This document shows, in pieces, positions 1 through 7,683 of a DNA stretch of 18,825 bases. The stretch covers positions 1-18,825 of the forward strand of contig CAKSZE010000032.1 of assembly GCA_934525325.1 (NCBI GenBank), given 5' to 3'. The DNA comes from an uncultured Faecalibacterium sp. (lineage in GTDB: Bacteria; Bacillota; Clostridia; Oscillospirales; Ruminococcaceae). The position numbers were made by a program, and so were the translations under genes. The notes beneath the pieces were generated by a model that searched no databases, had not been told where the DNA came from, and saw only the letters and a program-made list of their open reading frames with translations. Position 1 is the stretch's first letter. The number at the start of each line of letters is the position of its first letter.

Positions 1-1431
1 AAACTGCTCCTGCTCCTTCCACTTGATCAGGCCGTAGCTGGCGTCCTCCCAGATCAGGGTGACAAAGGGCACCTTCTCGCGCACGGCAGTCTCCAGCTCC
101 TGACTGTTCATCATAAAACCGCCGTCGCCGCACACCGCCAGCACCTTTTTGTCCGGGTTCAGCAGCTTGGCGGCAAAGGCACCGGGAATGGAAAAGCCCA
201 TGCTGGCAAAGCCGTTGGAGATCAGGCAGGTGTTGGGTGCGTAGCAGTCGTAGTGGCGGGCGATCCACATTTTGTGCGCGCCCACATCGCTGACAAGGAT
301 ATCCTCCCGGCCCATCACCTTGCGCACATCCGCAAGGATGCGGGCGGGCTTCATGGGGCAGCTGTCGTCATCCGCCATGGCGGCGTGCTCGGCCACCATG
401 GCTTCACGCAGCTTGAGCGCAAATTCCGGCTCGCTGTCCCGGCGGGCGCAGCGCAGGATCTCGTAAAGGCTCTCGGAGATATCGCCCACCACCTCTACGG
501 CGGGCTGGTACCGCTTGTTCACGTCTGCCGGGGCGGTGTCGATGTGCAGAATGGTCTTGTCGGCACTTGCACCCCACTTGGCGGGGGCGCACTCCACGAT
601 GTCGTAGCCGATGGCGATGATGAGATCGGCCCGGTCGAACAGCTGATTCACATAGTCCTTCTGGGGGATGCCGATGGTCCACAGGCTGTATTTGTCGTCC
701 ATGGGGATGATGCCCTTGGCCATCATGGTATTCACCACCGGAATGTGCAGCCGGTCGGCCAGCTCGGTAACGGCAGCGGCGGCATGGCTGCGCACCGCCC
801 CGGCACCGGCCAGAATGACCGGCTCCTTTGCCTCGCTGATAAGCCGCCCGGCGGCAGCAATGTGGGTGGGGTCGGCGTAAAGCTCGTGCAGCTGCTGGCG
901 CTTGAGCGGCACAGCATCGGCGGGCATTTTGGCAATGTTCTGGGGCAGGTCGATGTGGGTGGCACCGGGCTTGCCCTTTTCGGCGTGTTTGAAGGCCAGC
1001 CGCACGATCTCGCCCACGGTATCCGGCCGGATGATCTGCTTGGAGCGCTTGGTAATGGGCTCGAACATGGCGGTCAGGTCCAGGTACTGGTGGCTGGTCA
1101 GCTGCATCCGGTCGGTGCCCACCTGCCCGGTGATGGCAACCAGCGGCGCGCCGTCCAGATAGGCATCGGCTACGCCGGTCACAAGGTTGGTGGCACCGGG
1201 GCCAAGGGTGGAAAGGCACACGCCTGCCCGGCCGGTCAGACGGCCGTAGACATCGGCCATAAAGGCAGCGCCCTGCTCGTGGCGCACCGGGATAAAGCGG
1301 ATATGGCTGTCCCGGATGGCAAACATCAGATCCAGCGTTTCCTCGCCGGGGATGCCGAACATCACGTCCACGCCTTCTGCTTCCAGACAGTCCACCAGCA
1401 CCTGTGCGGTGGTTTTGATTTTTTCCTGCAT
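1..1431 (-). CDS. ilvB: Acetolactate synthase large subunit (C-terminus cut by window edge)
   Basis: Thiamine-diphosphate enzyme that condenses two pyruvates to 2-acetolactate, the first common step of valine/leucine synthesis (or of acetoin formation if catabolic). The ATG is at 1431 with AGGAG about 10 nt upstream; 477 codons are present and the frame stays open to base 1. Visible motifs: the N-terminal ThDP pyrimidine half with catalytic Glu52 in RHEQGAAF, then LSTLGPGATN, and the pyrophosphate-binding motif starting GDGG at residues 435-438. The family is usually about 550-580 residues, so roughly 100 are missing off the edge. The second half of the ThDP motif reads WEDASYG where classic IlvB has an Asn-rich version, so this may be a divergent or catabolic (AlsS-like) member; no regulatory subunit gene is in view. 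It is transcribed away from the ATP-grasp operon. Confidence 0.88.
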   Translation of the reverse strand, partial: MQEKIKTTAQVLVDCLEAEGVDVMFGIPGEETLDLMFAIRDSHIRFIPVRHEQGAAFMADVYGRLTGRAGVCLSTLGPGATNLVTGVADAYLDGAPLVAITGQVGTDRMQLTSHQYLDLTAMFEPITKRSKQIIRPDTVGEIVRLAFKHAEKGKPGATHIDLPQNIAKMPADAVPLKRQQLHELYADPTHIAAAGRLISEAKEPVILAGAGAVRSHAAAAVTELADRLHIPVVNTMMAKGIIPMDDKYSLWTIGIPQKDYVNQLFDRADLIIAIGYDIVECAPAKWGASADKTILHIDTAPADVNKRYQPAVEVVGDISESLYEILRCARRDSEPEFALKLREAMVAEHAAMADDDSCPMKPARILADVRKVMGREDILVSDVGAHKMWIARHYDCYAPNTCLISNGFASMGFSIPGAFAAKLLNPDKKVLAVCGDGGFMMNSQELETAVREKVPFVTLIWEDASYGLIKWKEQEQF

Positions 1432-1451
1432 CTTGTAAATACTCCTATCAT

Positions 1452-1501
1452 TCATAAAAAACAAAAAGGCGGTGCAGCCCGTTTGGGGCCACACTGCCTT
1501 T
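1452..1501 (-). terminator. Terminator-like hairpin in the acetolactate synthase leader
   Basis: On the minus strand a 10-bp stem (1465-1474 with 1492-1501), a 2x2 internal loop and a 4-bp GCCC/GGGC top are followed by a T-rich run at 1452-1467. This is an intrinsic terminator shape about 20 nt upstream of the acetolactate synthase start, so it would stop leader transcription before the gene: an attenuator candidate. I see no T-box consensus and no obvious branched-chain-codon leader peptide. Confidence 0.6.
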
Positions 1502-1510
1502 GTCAGCATC

Positions 1511-1539
1511 ATTTTACCGTTTTCTGCCGGTTTCCACAA
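1511..1539 (-). promoter_or_regulatory. Possible sigma-A promoter for acetolactate synthase
   Basis: On the minus strand TTGTGG (1539-1534) and TAAAAT (1516-1511) are separated by exactly 17 bp. The -10 is good and the -35 matches only TTG. Transcription would begin near 1504, directly at the base of the terminator-like hairpin. It is the best candidate seen, not a certain one. Confidence 0.4.
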
Positions 1540-1635
1540 GAGCCAATTTCCACAAAAAGTGTGGGATGCAAAGGGGGGCGGCTTGACTGCTCTGCCCGAA
1601 CTTTGCGTAAAATCCCGTTTTTCTGCCGGAAAGCG

Positions 1636-1664
1636 TTGACAAGTGGAATTGATGTTTTTATAAT
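1636..1664 (+). promoter_or_regulatory. Consensus sigma-A promoter of the ATP-grasp operon
   Basis: Perfect TTGACA at 1636-1641 and perfect TATAAT at 1659-1664 with a 17-bp spacer. It faces the ATP-grasp gene at 1804. The predicted start near 1671 coincides with the first base of a very strong hairpin. Confidence 0.85.
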
Positions 1665-1671
1665 AAAACCA

Positions 1672-1720
1672 GCACAAGGCGGCGTGGCCCACAAAATGGT
1701 CACGCCGCCTTGTGCTTTTT
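1672..1720 (+). terminator. Strong 18-bp hairpin with T-run at the start of the ATP-grasp transcript
   Basis: Bases 1672-1689 pair with 1698-1715 (17 Watson-Crick pairs and one G-T) around an 8-nt loop, followed by TTTTTG. The shape is a textbook intrinsic terminator, but it sits between a consensus promoter and the gene that promoter should serve. It could make a ~50-nt terminated RNA, act as an attenuator, or stabilise the mRNA 5' end. Confidence 0.75.
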
Positions 1721-1803
1721 GCGTTTCCGGGTAGGAGAGGCCGGTAGGGGAAAGTCCGGCGATACCGGAAAAGCAGAAAATCCAGAAAAAAGAGGGGAGA
1801 TCT

Positions 1804-3117
1804 ATGGATCAACTAGTGCAGCATCAACAGACCATCAACGACCAGCTGGCACGGTACGGCGTGAAATTCGGCCTGTACAAAAACGGCACATTTCAGGAGC
1901 GGCTGTTTCCGTTCGACCCGCTGCCCCGGGTTATCACGGCGCAGGAATTCGAGACGCTGGACGAGGGACTGGTACAGCGGGTCAACGCACTGAATCTGTT
2001 TTTAAAGGACGTCTACAGCGACAAAAAGATCATCCGGGACGGCATTGTGCCGGAGGATTTTGTGTTTGCAGGCAGCGGTTATCTGCCGCAGTGCGAGGGC
2101 TTTGTACCGCCCAAGGGCGTTTACAGCCACATCTCCGGCATCGACCTTGTGCAGGCGAAGGACGGCAGCTGGTTCATTCTGGAGGATAACCTCCGCATCC
2201 CCAGCGGCGCATCCTATCCGCTCATTGCGCGGGAACTGTGCCGCCGGTGCAGCCCGGAGACCTTCAGCGGCAACGCCATCGTAGACAACCGCAACTATGC
2301 GCAGCTGCTGCGGCAGACCATGGATGCGGTCAACACCGGCGGCATCAATGTGGTGTTTACACCGGGGCGGTACAACGCCGCCTATTTCGAGCACAGCTAT
2401 CTGGCGGAAAAGACCGGTGCTGTGCTGGCGGAATGCGGCGACCTGTATGTAGAAAACAACAAGGTCTACCTTAAAACTGTCCACGGCGGCGAGCGGGTGG
2501 GTGCCATCTATCGCCGTATCAGCGACGAATATCTTGACCCGCTTGCCTTTAAACCGGAGAGCCTGATCGGTATTCCCGGCGTTATGGATGCCTACCGCGC
2601 CGGCAATGTGGCGCTGCTGAACGCGCCCGGCAACGGTGTGGCAGACGACAAGGGCATTTATTACTTCGTGCCCAAAATGATAAAATACTATCTAGGCGAA
2701 GAGCCCATTCTGCACAACGCACCCACCTACCTGCCGTTCTATGAAGAAGATCGAAAATATGTGCTCGACCATCTGGAAACGCTGGTGGTCAAGGACGTTG
2801 CCGAGGCGGGCGGCTACGGCGTGGTATTCGGCCGAGATTTGACCAAGCAGCAGCTGGAAGAGTTCCGCACCACCATCCGCAACGAGCCGCGCCGGTTCAT
2901 TGCACAGGAGGTCATCGATTTCCTCGACCTGCCCATCATGGACGGCGGCGAGAAGGTGCCCCGCAAGGCAGACCTGCGGGCGTTTGTGCTGAGCAGCGGC
3001 GACGATACAAAGGTCTGGGCAAGCGGGCTGACCCGTTTTTCCCGCAACCCGGACAGCTTCGTGGTCAACAGCTCGCAAGGAGGAGGTTTTAAGGACACAT
3101 GGGTATTATCTCGCTGA
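1804..3117 (+). CDS. Circularly permuted ATP-grasp type 2 protein (COG2308-like)
   Basis: Predicted ATP-dependent carboxylate-amine ligase of the circularly permuted ATP-grasp family (DUF404/DUF407); the substrate is unknown. Family signatures are clear: FILEDNLRIPSGASYPL near residues 125-140, VKDVAEAGGYGVVFG (nucleotide-binding Gly-rich loop) near 328-342, and a C-terminal KADLRAFVL...GLTRFSR...VNSSQGGGFKDTWVL block that carries the DLR and NSSQGGG metal/nucleotide motifs. The 437 aa are slightly short for the family. The ATG follows AGAGGGGAGATCT. Its 3' end overlaps the alpha-E gene by 19 nt, so the two are translationally coupled. ATP-grasp, alpha-E and transglutaminase genes recur together in many bacteria and have been proposed to make and trim a peptide or amide conjugate; no substrate is established. 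Confidence 0.92.
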   Translation: MDQLVQHQQTINDQLARYGVKFGLYKNGTFQERLFPFDPLPRVITAQEFETLDEGLVQRVNALNLFLKDVYSDKKIIRDGIVPEDFVFAGSGYLPQCEGFVPPKGVYSHISGIDLVQAKDGSWFILEDNLRIPSGASYPLIARELCRRCSPETFSGNAIVDNRNYAQLLRQTMDAVNTGGINVVFTPGRYNAAYFEHSYLAEKTGAVLAECGDLYVENNKVYLKTVHGGERVGAIYRRISDEYLDPLAFKPESLIGIPGVMDAYRAGNVALLNAPGNGVADDKGIYYFVPKMIKYYLGEEPILHNAPTYLPFYEEDRKYVLDHLETLVVKDVAEAGGYGVVFGRDLTKQQLEEFRTTIRNEPRRFIAQEVIDFLDLPIMDGGEKVPRKADLRAFVLSSGDDTKVWASGLTRFSRNPDSFVVNSSQGGGFKDTWVLSR

Positions 3118-3779
3118 ACAAAGCCAGCCGCCTGTACTGGCTGGGACGCTACACCGAGCGTGTATATACGGGCTTGAAAAAAGCAAAACCCATTTACGAT
3201 GCCGGGGTGGATGGCCGCGAAGGCGACTATGCAGACTACTGCTTCCGGCTGGGCATCCCCGGCGGCTATGCAAATACGGTGGATTTCTGCAAGCGGTATT
3301 TCTTTGACAGGAACAACCCGAACTCGCTGGCGTCCAGTCTGGTCTACGCCTATGACAACGCCGTGGTGCTGCGGGATACCCTGACCACGGATACCCTTTC
3401 GTACATTCAGCTGGCCATGAATGCCATGGAAAAGGCGGCGCAGTGCGATACGCCTGCCATCGCCCTCCAGTGGGTGCTGGACGATATCCGGGCCTTCCGC
3501 GGTGCGTGCGAGGAGACGATCTTTGATGAAGAGACCCGCAGCATGATCAAGCTGGGCACCAGCGTAGAGCGGGTAGACCTGTACCTGCGTTTGGGCGACG
3601 AGCCGGAGCGCACCCGCAAGGAGTTTGAGCGGCTGTTCAACCGCCTGTACAAGACCCAGCTTGCGCCGAATAAGGAGCAGCTGGATTTTCTGGTGGATGC
3701 GCTGCTGGATTCCTCCAAACCGGATGCCTCGGCACCGGAGCTGGTGGCGGCGGTGGAAAGCTTGTTTCTCGACTTGTAA
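3099..3779 (+). CDS. Alpha-E domain protein (DUF403, COG2307-like)
   Basis: All-helical partner of the circularly permuted ATP-grasp ligase. The N-terminus NKASRLYWLGRYTERVYTGL matches the family signature (YW-GRY-ER), and TSVERVDLYLRLG in the second half resembles the repeated helical unit. At 226 aa it is shorter than typical ~310-aa members, so this is a compact version. The start lies inside the last codons of the ATP-grasp gene, with AAGGA just upstream. A 42-bp gap separates it from the transglutaminase gene. The biochemical role is unknown; operon conservation suggests a scaffold or substrate-binding role for the ligase. Confidence 0.88.
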   Translation: MGIISLNKASRLYWLGRYTERVYTGLKKAKPIYDAGVDGREGDYADYCFRLGIPGGYANTVDFCKRYFFDRNNPNSLASSLVYAYDNAVVLRDTLTTDTLSYIQLAMNAMEKAAQCDTPAIALQWVLDDIRAFRGACEETIFDEETRSMIKLGTSVERVDLYLRLGDEPERTRKEFERLFNRLYKTQLAPNKEQLDFLVDALLDSSKPDASAPELVAAVESLFLDL

Positions 3780-3821
3780 CGGCGGAAAAAACGCAGGACA
3801 GGAAACACAGAGGAACGAGCA

Positions 3822-4598
3822 ATGACAGAACTGGAATTTCATTTTCACACCGGGGTGGAGTTCTCGGCTCCGGTCAGCGGGCACACCTTTGCGCTGCACT
3901 GCCTGCCGGTGGAGGATGACGCCCAAAAGCTGCAAAGCTATACCGTCCGCATAGAACCGGCGGCAGAGTATGGCCTGCACCGGGACGGCTTTGGCGGCTG
4001 GCTGGTATGCGGTAGCTGCCGGGAACCGCACACATTTTTTTGCTACGATTCCCACGGCATCGTGCGGGTGGACGGCCGCGCACAGGCAGAGCCGGTGAAT
4101 CCGGTGCTGAAGCAGTTCACGGAGCTTACCGCTATGACGGCAGAGCTGGAAACGCTGTGGCAGAGCCTGCCGCTGGACGGAAAGTCCCCGCAGGAACAGG
4201 CAGCACTGCTGAACAAAGCCGCCGCCGGTGCACTGCACTATGTACCGGGGCTTACGGGCATCTCCACGACCGCCGGACAGGCGTTTGCGCTGGGCAGCGG
4301 GGTCTGTCAGGACTATGCGCACATCCTGCTGGCGCTGGCGCGGCGCTCCGGGTTTGCGGCGCGCTACTGCATGGGGCTCGTGCCCGGCGAGGGTGCCACC
4401 CATGCGTGGGTAGAGATTGCCCTGCCGGACGGCTGGCACGGCTACGACCCCACCTTTGCCTGCGAGGCAGGGGAGGAGCATCTGCGGTTCGCCGTAGGCA
4501 GGGACGCCGCCGACTGCCGTGCAGAGCGGGGCATTTTCCGCGGGGCGGCAGAGCAGACCCTGCACACCGAGATGCGGCTGGACGTCCGCAAGGGCTGA
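3822..4598 (+). CDS. Transglutaminase-like cysteine protease family protein (COG1305-like)
   Basis: Third gene of the ATP-grasp/alpha-E cassette. The 258-aa protein has an N-terminal beta-rich region (about 1-100) and a transglutaminase core with the Cys-His-Asp triad: Cys162 in GSGVCQDYAH, His194 in ATHAWVEIA and Asp209 in GYDPTF. No signal peptide is seen, so it is probably cytoplasmic. Bacterial members usually act as peptidases or amide hydrolases rather than cross-linkers. In this context it probably cleaves or transfers the product of the ATP-grasp ligase (inference). An AGAGGA ribosome binding site precedes the ATG. A strong terminator follows. Confidence 0.88.
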   Translation: MTELEFHFHTGVEFSAPVSGHTFALHCLPVEDDAQKLQSYTVRIEPAAEYGLHRDGFGGWLVCGSCREPHTFFCYDSHGIVRVDGRAQAEPVNPVLKQFTELTAMTAELETLWQSLPLDGKSPQEQAALLNKAAAGALHYVPGLTGISTTAGQAFALGSGVCQDYAHILLALARRSGFAARYCMGLVPGEGATHAWVEIALPDGWHGYDPTFACEAGEEHLRFAVGRDAADCRAERGIFRGAAEQTLHTEMRLDVRKG

Positions 4599-4624
4599 GC
4601 GATACAAGACAAGGCAATGACGCC

Positions 4625-4665
4625 GGGCTTCTGCACAAAACCGGCAGAAGCCCTTTTTATTTTTT
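4625..4665 (+). terminator. Intrinsic terminator of the ATP-grasp/alpha-E/transglutaminase operon
   Basis: Perfect 10-bp stem GGGCTTCTGC (4625-4634) with GCAGAAGCCC (4644-4653), 9-nt loop, followed by TTTTTATTTTTT at 4654-4665. Confidence 0.93.
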
Positions 4666-4722
4666 AGAAGCTGTTTGCAATGCTTATGAAAACGGCTTCT
4701 CAGACAGGAGTGTGTAAGAACC

Positions 4723-5661
4723 ATGGAAGAAACCGTCGCAAGCCTTTCGCTTGCAGTACACGAAAAGCTGGAACTGAAAAAGAACCGGCTCACCCCGCTG
4801 CCCGGCAAGGACAGCGGAAAACGCATCTGTGTTGTCACCGGTGTGCACGGCGATGAGCTGGAGGGACAATATGTGGTCTACCTGCTCAACCGCCGCATTC
4901 AGGAGCACCCGGAGCTGCTGACGGGCACGGTGGATATCTACCCGGCAGTCAACCCGCTGGGCATCAACACCATTCAACGGGGCATCCCGCTGTTTGATCT
5001 GGATATGAACCGCATTTTCCCCGGCGATACCGATGGCCCCATGGCGGAATATTACGCTCATGCGGTGGTGGAGGATCTGCGCGGGGCGGATATCGCCATC
5101 GACATCCATGCCTCCAACATCTACCTGCGGGAGCTGCCGCAGGTGCGCATCTCGGAGGAGACCGCCCCGGCACTGGTGCCGCTGGCAGAACAGCTCAACG
5201 TGGATTTTGTCTGGGTCCATGCAGCAGCAACGGTGCTGGAAAGCACGCTGGCGCACAGTCTGAACGTCATCGGCACCCGTTGCCTTGTGGTGGAGATGGG
5301 CGTGGGAATGCGCCTGACCAAAAGCTACGGCGAGCAGCTGGTGGACGGCATTCTGAACCTGATGCACACGCAGGGAATGTGGGCAGGCGAGACAAAGCCA
5401 CCCCGCAAGCCCATCGTGAGCAAGGACGAGGTGGCGTTTATCAATGCGGATAAGGCGGGCGTTTTCATCCCCAGTGTGGAGCATAACGGCATTGTGAAAA
5501 AGGGGCAGGAGCTGGCAGTCATTGCGGACCCGCTGACAGGCGAGGTGCGGCAGACCCTGATGGCTCCGGCAGACGGTCTGCTGTTTACCCTGCGGGAATA
5601 TCCCGTGGTCTATCCGGGCAGCCTGCTGGCGCGCATCCTGACAGGAGGATTCCAGAAATGA
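4723..5661 (+). CDS. Succinylglutamate desuccinylase / aspartoacylase-like M14 zinc hydrolase (active-site complete)
   Basis: Zinc-dependent deacylase of the AstE/AspA branch of carboxypeptidase family M14 (COG3608-like). Such enzymes remove acyl groups from N-acyl amino acids or related amides. The key residues are present: zinc ligands His42 and Glu45 in GVHGDELEG, Asn96-Arg97 in DMNRIFPG, third zinc ligand His129 in DIHAS, and the probable catalytic Glu191 in VVEMGVG. The C-terminal ~100 residues form the usual beta-rich/barrel-sandwich-like domain. The length of 312 aa is normal. The start has a rather distant AGGAG (about 12 nt). It overlaps the next gene by 4 nt (ATGA), so the two products are probably made together. 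It is separated from the transglutaminase gene by a terminator, so linkage to that operon is only positional. Confidence 0.88.
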   Translation: MEETVASLSLAVHEKLELKKNRLTPLPGKDSGKRICVVTGVHGDELEGQYVVYLLNRRIQEHPELLTGTVDIYPAVNPLGINTIQRGIPLFDLDMNRIFPGDTDGPMAEYYAHAVVEDLRGADIAIDIHASNIYLRELPQVRISEETAPALVPLAEQLNVDFVWVHAAATVLESTLAHSLNVIGTRCLVVEMGVGMRLTKSYGEQLVDGILNLMHTQGMWAGETKPPRKPIVSKDEVAFINADKAGVFIPSVEHNGIVKKGQELAVIADPLTGEVRQTLMAPADGLLFTLREYPVVYPGSLLARILTGGFQK

Positions 5662-6602
5662 GAGAAGAAACGCTTTACGAGTTGGAAACGCCCTACCGCC
5701 AGAAATTCAAGATCAAGGGCTTCCGCTTTGGCGAGGGGGAAAAGGCCTGTGCCATGGTGGCTGCCGTGCGCGGCAACGAGGTGCAGCAGATGTACGTCTG
5801 CGCACTGCTGGTAAAAAAGCTGCGCAAGCTGGAAGAGCAGGGTGCCATTGCCCCCGGCAACGAGCTGCTGGTAGTGCCCTGCGTCAACCATTTTTCCATG
5901 AACGTGGGCAGCCGGTTCTGGGCGATGGACAAAACGGACATCAACCGGATGTTCCCCGGCTACGACCAGGGCGAAACCACCCAGCGCATTGCGGCGGCAC
6001 TGTTTGAGGCGGTGCAGGGCTATAAATACGGCATCCATTTTGCGTCCTTTTATCTGCCCGGCGATTTTGTGCCCCATGTGCGCATCATGAATACCGGCTA
6101 CCAGACGGCCAGTCTGGGCAACCTGTTCGGTCTGCCCTATGTGGTCATGCGCAAACCGGAACCCATTGATACGACCACCCTGAACTACAACTGGCAGGTC
6201 TGGGAAACGAACGCCTTCAGCGTCTACACCAAGGAGACGGATGAGATCGACGAGCACAGCGCACAGGAAGCCGTGGCGGCGGTGCTGCGGTACCTCAGCC
6301 GGGTGGGTCTGCTGCGTTATAACTGCCACAGCGGGTATCTTTCCTCTGTCGTGCAGGAATCCGAGATGGCCAATGTACTCACCCCGGCGGGCGGCATTTT
6401 CCGCCGCTTTGTAGAGCCGGGGCAGGAAGTGGAGTATGGTCAGAAATTGGGCGTCATCCTTGACCCGTTCACAGCAGAGGTAGAAGCAGAGATTATCTGC
6501 CCCACCAGCGGCGTTGTGTTCTTTGCGTTGAAAAAGCCGCTGGCAACCGAGCACGAGGTGGCCTTTAAGGTGATCCGGCGGCTGCATGGCGGCTGCTTGT
6601 AA
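5658..6602 (+). CDS. AstE/AspA-like M14 family paralogue with degenerate active site
   Basis: 314-aa paralogue of the preceding enzyme with the same fold order: RMFPG after DIN corresponds to the substrate Asn-Arg motif, and the C-terminal beta-rich domain (from about residue 230) is kept. The first zinc motif HGDE is here RGNE (Arg38 replaces the zinc His; Glu41 is kept). The third-ligand motif DIHAS is GIHFAS (His127 kept, Asp lost). The region matching the catalytic Glu reads VVMRKPEP. It is therefore probably a non-catalytic or altered partner of the upstream enzyme, perhaps a heterodimer subunit (inference). GGAGG lies 9 nt before the ATG, which overlaps the previous stop. A bidirectional terminator follows. 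Confidence 0.82.
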   Translation: MREETLYELETPYRQKFKIKGFRFGEGEKACAMVAAVRGNEVQQMYVCALLVKKLRKLEEQGAIAPGNELLVVPCVNHFSMNVGSRFWAMDKTDINRMFPGYDQGETTQRIAAALFEAVQGYKYGIHFASFYLPGDFVPHVRIMNTGYQTASLGNLFGLPYVVMRKPEPIDTTTLNYNWQVWETNAFSVYTKETDEIDEHSAQEAVAAVLRYLSRVGLLRYNCHSGYLSSVVQESEMANVLTPAGGIFRRFVEPGQEVEYGQKLGVILDPFTAEVEAEIICPTSGVVFFALKKPLATEHEVAFKVIRRLHGGCL

Positions 6603-6637
6603 GCACAAGCCGGATGCTTTGCTGATTTTTGCCCGTA

Positions 6638-6688
6638 AAAAATGGACTGGCAGAGTGCCCGCAGGCGCTTTGCCAGTCCATTTTTTTT
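6638..6688. terminator. Bidirectional terminator between convergent genes
   Basis: A-run 6638-6643, then TGGACTGGCA (6644-6653) pairing with TGCCAGTCCA (6671-6680), then eight T residues at 6681-6688. It can terminate the rightward M14 pair and the leftward lipoprotein remnant, whose stop codon overlaps the T-run. Confidence 0.92.
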
Positions 6689-7252
6689 AGTCGGTCATGG
6701 GAAGCTCGTCCTCTTTTTTCTCCGGCTCGGCAGCTTCAAGGAGCTGTTCCGGCAGCGCGGTGCCGGTTCCGTCAGAATGGAGGACGGCAATACATTGCTG
6801 TAACTGCTTGAGGGAATTGATGCCAAGTTTTGTGTAGATGTTCCGGTTATGGAAGCGCAGGGGGTAGTCCAGCGCACAGAAGGGATTGCCCTGCGACCAC
6901 TGCCGGTAGGCCGCGGCCATCTCAAAAAAGCCGTTCCATGTGTCCAGCTTTTCCAGCTGCGCCCCGGTATCTGCCGCAAAGCGGGCGTACTGTGAGCCGT
7001 TTAAAAAGAGCAGCTGGGTAGATTTGGACACCGGGAACACGATCTGCTTTCCCGCAATCACCCCGTCCTGTACAAAACCGGGCACATAAGCCGCCATCTC
7101 TTCGGCGTCGGCGGGGTGCGCCGAGAACAGATCCGGCAGATCCAGCGCGCCGGGTTTGCCGGACTTGCGCCTTCTTGCAGCTGGCTGCCGCAGCCTGTCA
7201 GCCACAGGCCGGGTGCTGCCGCCGCAAGGGTCAAAAACGTCCGTCGCTTCAT
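6687..7252 (-). pseudogene. Decayed solute-binding lipoprotein fused to a LuxR-type regulator tail
   Basis: The reading frame from ATG 7252 (AGGAAGG upstream) encodes a lipoprotein signal peptide, MKRRTFLTL...LTGCGSQ, with an LTGC lipobox. Around 7150-7175 the coding frame changes, and the other frame continues with a solute-binding-protein core (GALDLPDLF...GKQIVFPVSKSTQLLFLNGSQYARFAADTG...DTWNGFFEMAAAYRQW). Some 80 residues expected between signal and core are absent. The last ~45 residues then switch to FHNRNIYTKLGINSLKQLQQ, which reads like the end of a LuxR HTH, and continue to TAA at 6687-6689. The locus is thus a mosaic of three gene pieces produced by deletions and a frameshift. An expressed chimeric protein from a GTG at 7205 is possible but unlikely. 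Confidence 0.7.
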
Positions 7253-7683
7253 GATGCGCTTTCTTTCCTTCCTCAGTGTGCCAAGATCCATATCTTATTT
7301 AAGCATAGCATAAGATGCCCCTGACCACAAGGGTAAATCTCTTTTGGAGTGAACGGTTTATCGCAGATTGTGTTTTTAATGCACAAGCGACATCCGCAAA
7401 CGGCATATCGCAAATATGCCGTTTTGATAGGAACTATTTCTAAAAAATGCAATAATAAAGAATTTATATAGTATTTGCAGGGGAAATGTGTTATAATGCG
7501 TTTGTAAAATATTATAATTGTTTTGCTTATTAAGCCGAATAATTGGTACATTTGACGATGCTGGAGGATCTGATGCAGAATGACAGAATGTGTCATCCAA
7601 CAACTTTATAGTATAAGTCAGTAAGGGCGTTCGTGCCCATATAAATAAAAACAAGTTCAAATTTTTTCAGGAGGATGTCAATT
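7253..7683. other. AT-rich intergenic region at the left border of the accessory region
   Basis: No protein gene is supported here; open frames are short and of low-complexity composition. The stretch is far more AT-rich than its left flank. It contains a perfect 10-bp hairpin (AAACGGCATA 7398-7407 with TATGCCGTTT 7415-7424), two TATAAT hexamers (7492-7497, 7513-7518) without good -35 partners, and the palindromic operator with its -10 box described separately. A small hairpin, GGGC-GTTCGT-GCCC, at 7624-7637 lies in the leader of the GTPase operon. Confidence 0.6.
7580..7612 (+). promoter_or_regulatory. Palindromic operator plus -10 box of the GTPase operon
   Basis: ATGACA (7580-7585), 5 bp, TGTCAT (7591-7596), then CC and 8 bp, then TATAGT (7607-7612) as -10. 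No acceptable -35 hexamer lies 16-18 bp upstream of the -10; the palindrome occupies that place. The same arrangement with identical spacing precedes the MoxR operon at 11784. A WYL regulator encoded between the two operons is the likely ligand (inference). Confidence 0.7.

Noticed and set aside
253..1734. 493-codon open frame on the plus strand over acetolactate synthase
   Set aside because: It is antisense to a clear ThDP enzyme in GC-rich DNA, has His/Gly-rich random composition, and runs through the intergenic hairpins.
1432..1803. T-box or TPP-type riboswitch controlling acetolactate synthase
   Set aside because: Only terminator-like hairpins are seen; the T-box AGGGTGGNACCGCG consensus, a specifier loop and THI-box motifs are absent.
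2814..4838. 674-codon open frame on the minus strand across the ATP-grasp operon
   Set aside because: It is the complement of three recognisable genes and crosses their terminator; the translation shows no domain.
5610..6608. 332-codon minus-strand frame
   Set aside because: Mirror of the second M14 gene, whose frame has family motifs and a good ribosome binding site.
7273..7660. Small minus-strand proteins in the AT-rich gap (107 and 94 codons)
   Set aside because: No convincing ribosome binding site, biased composition, and they overlap the operator and promoter of the GTPase operon.
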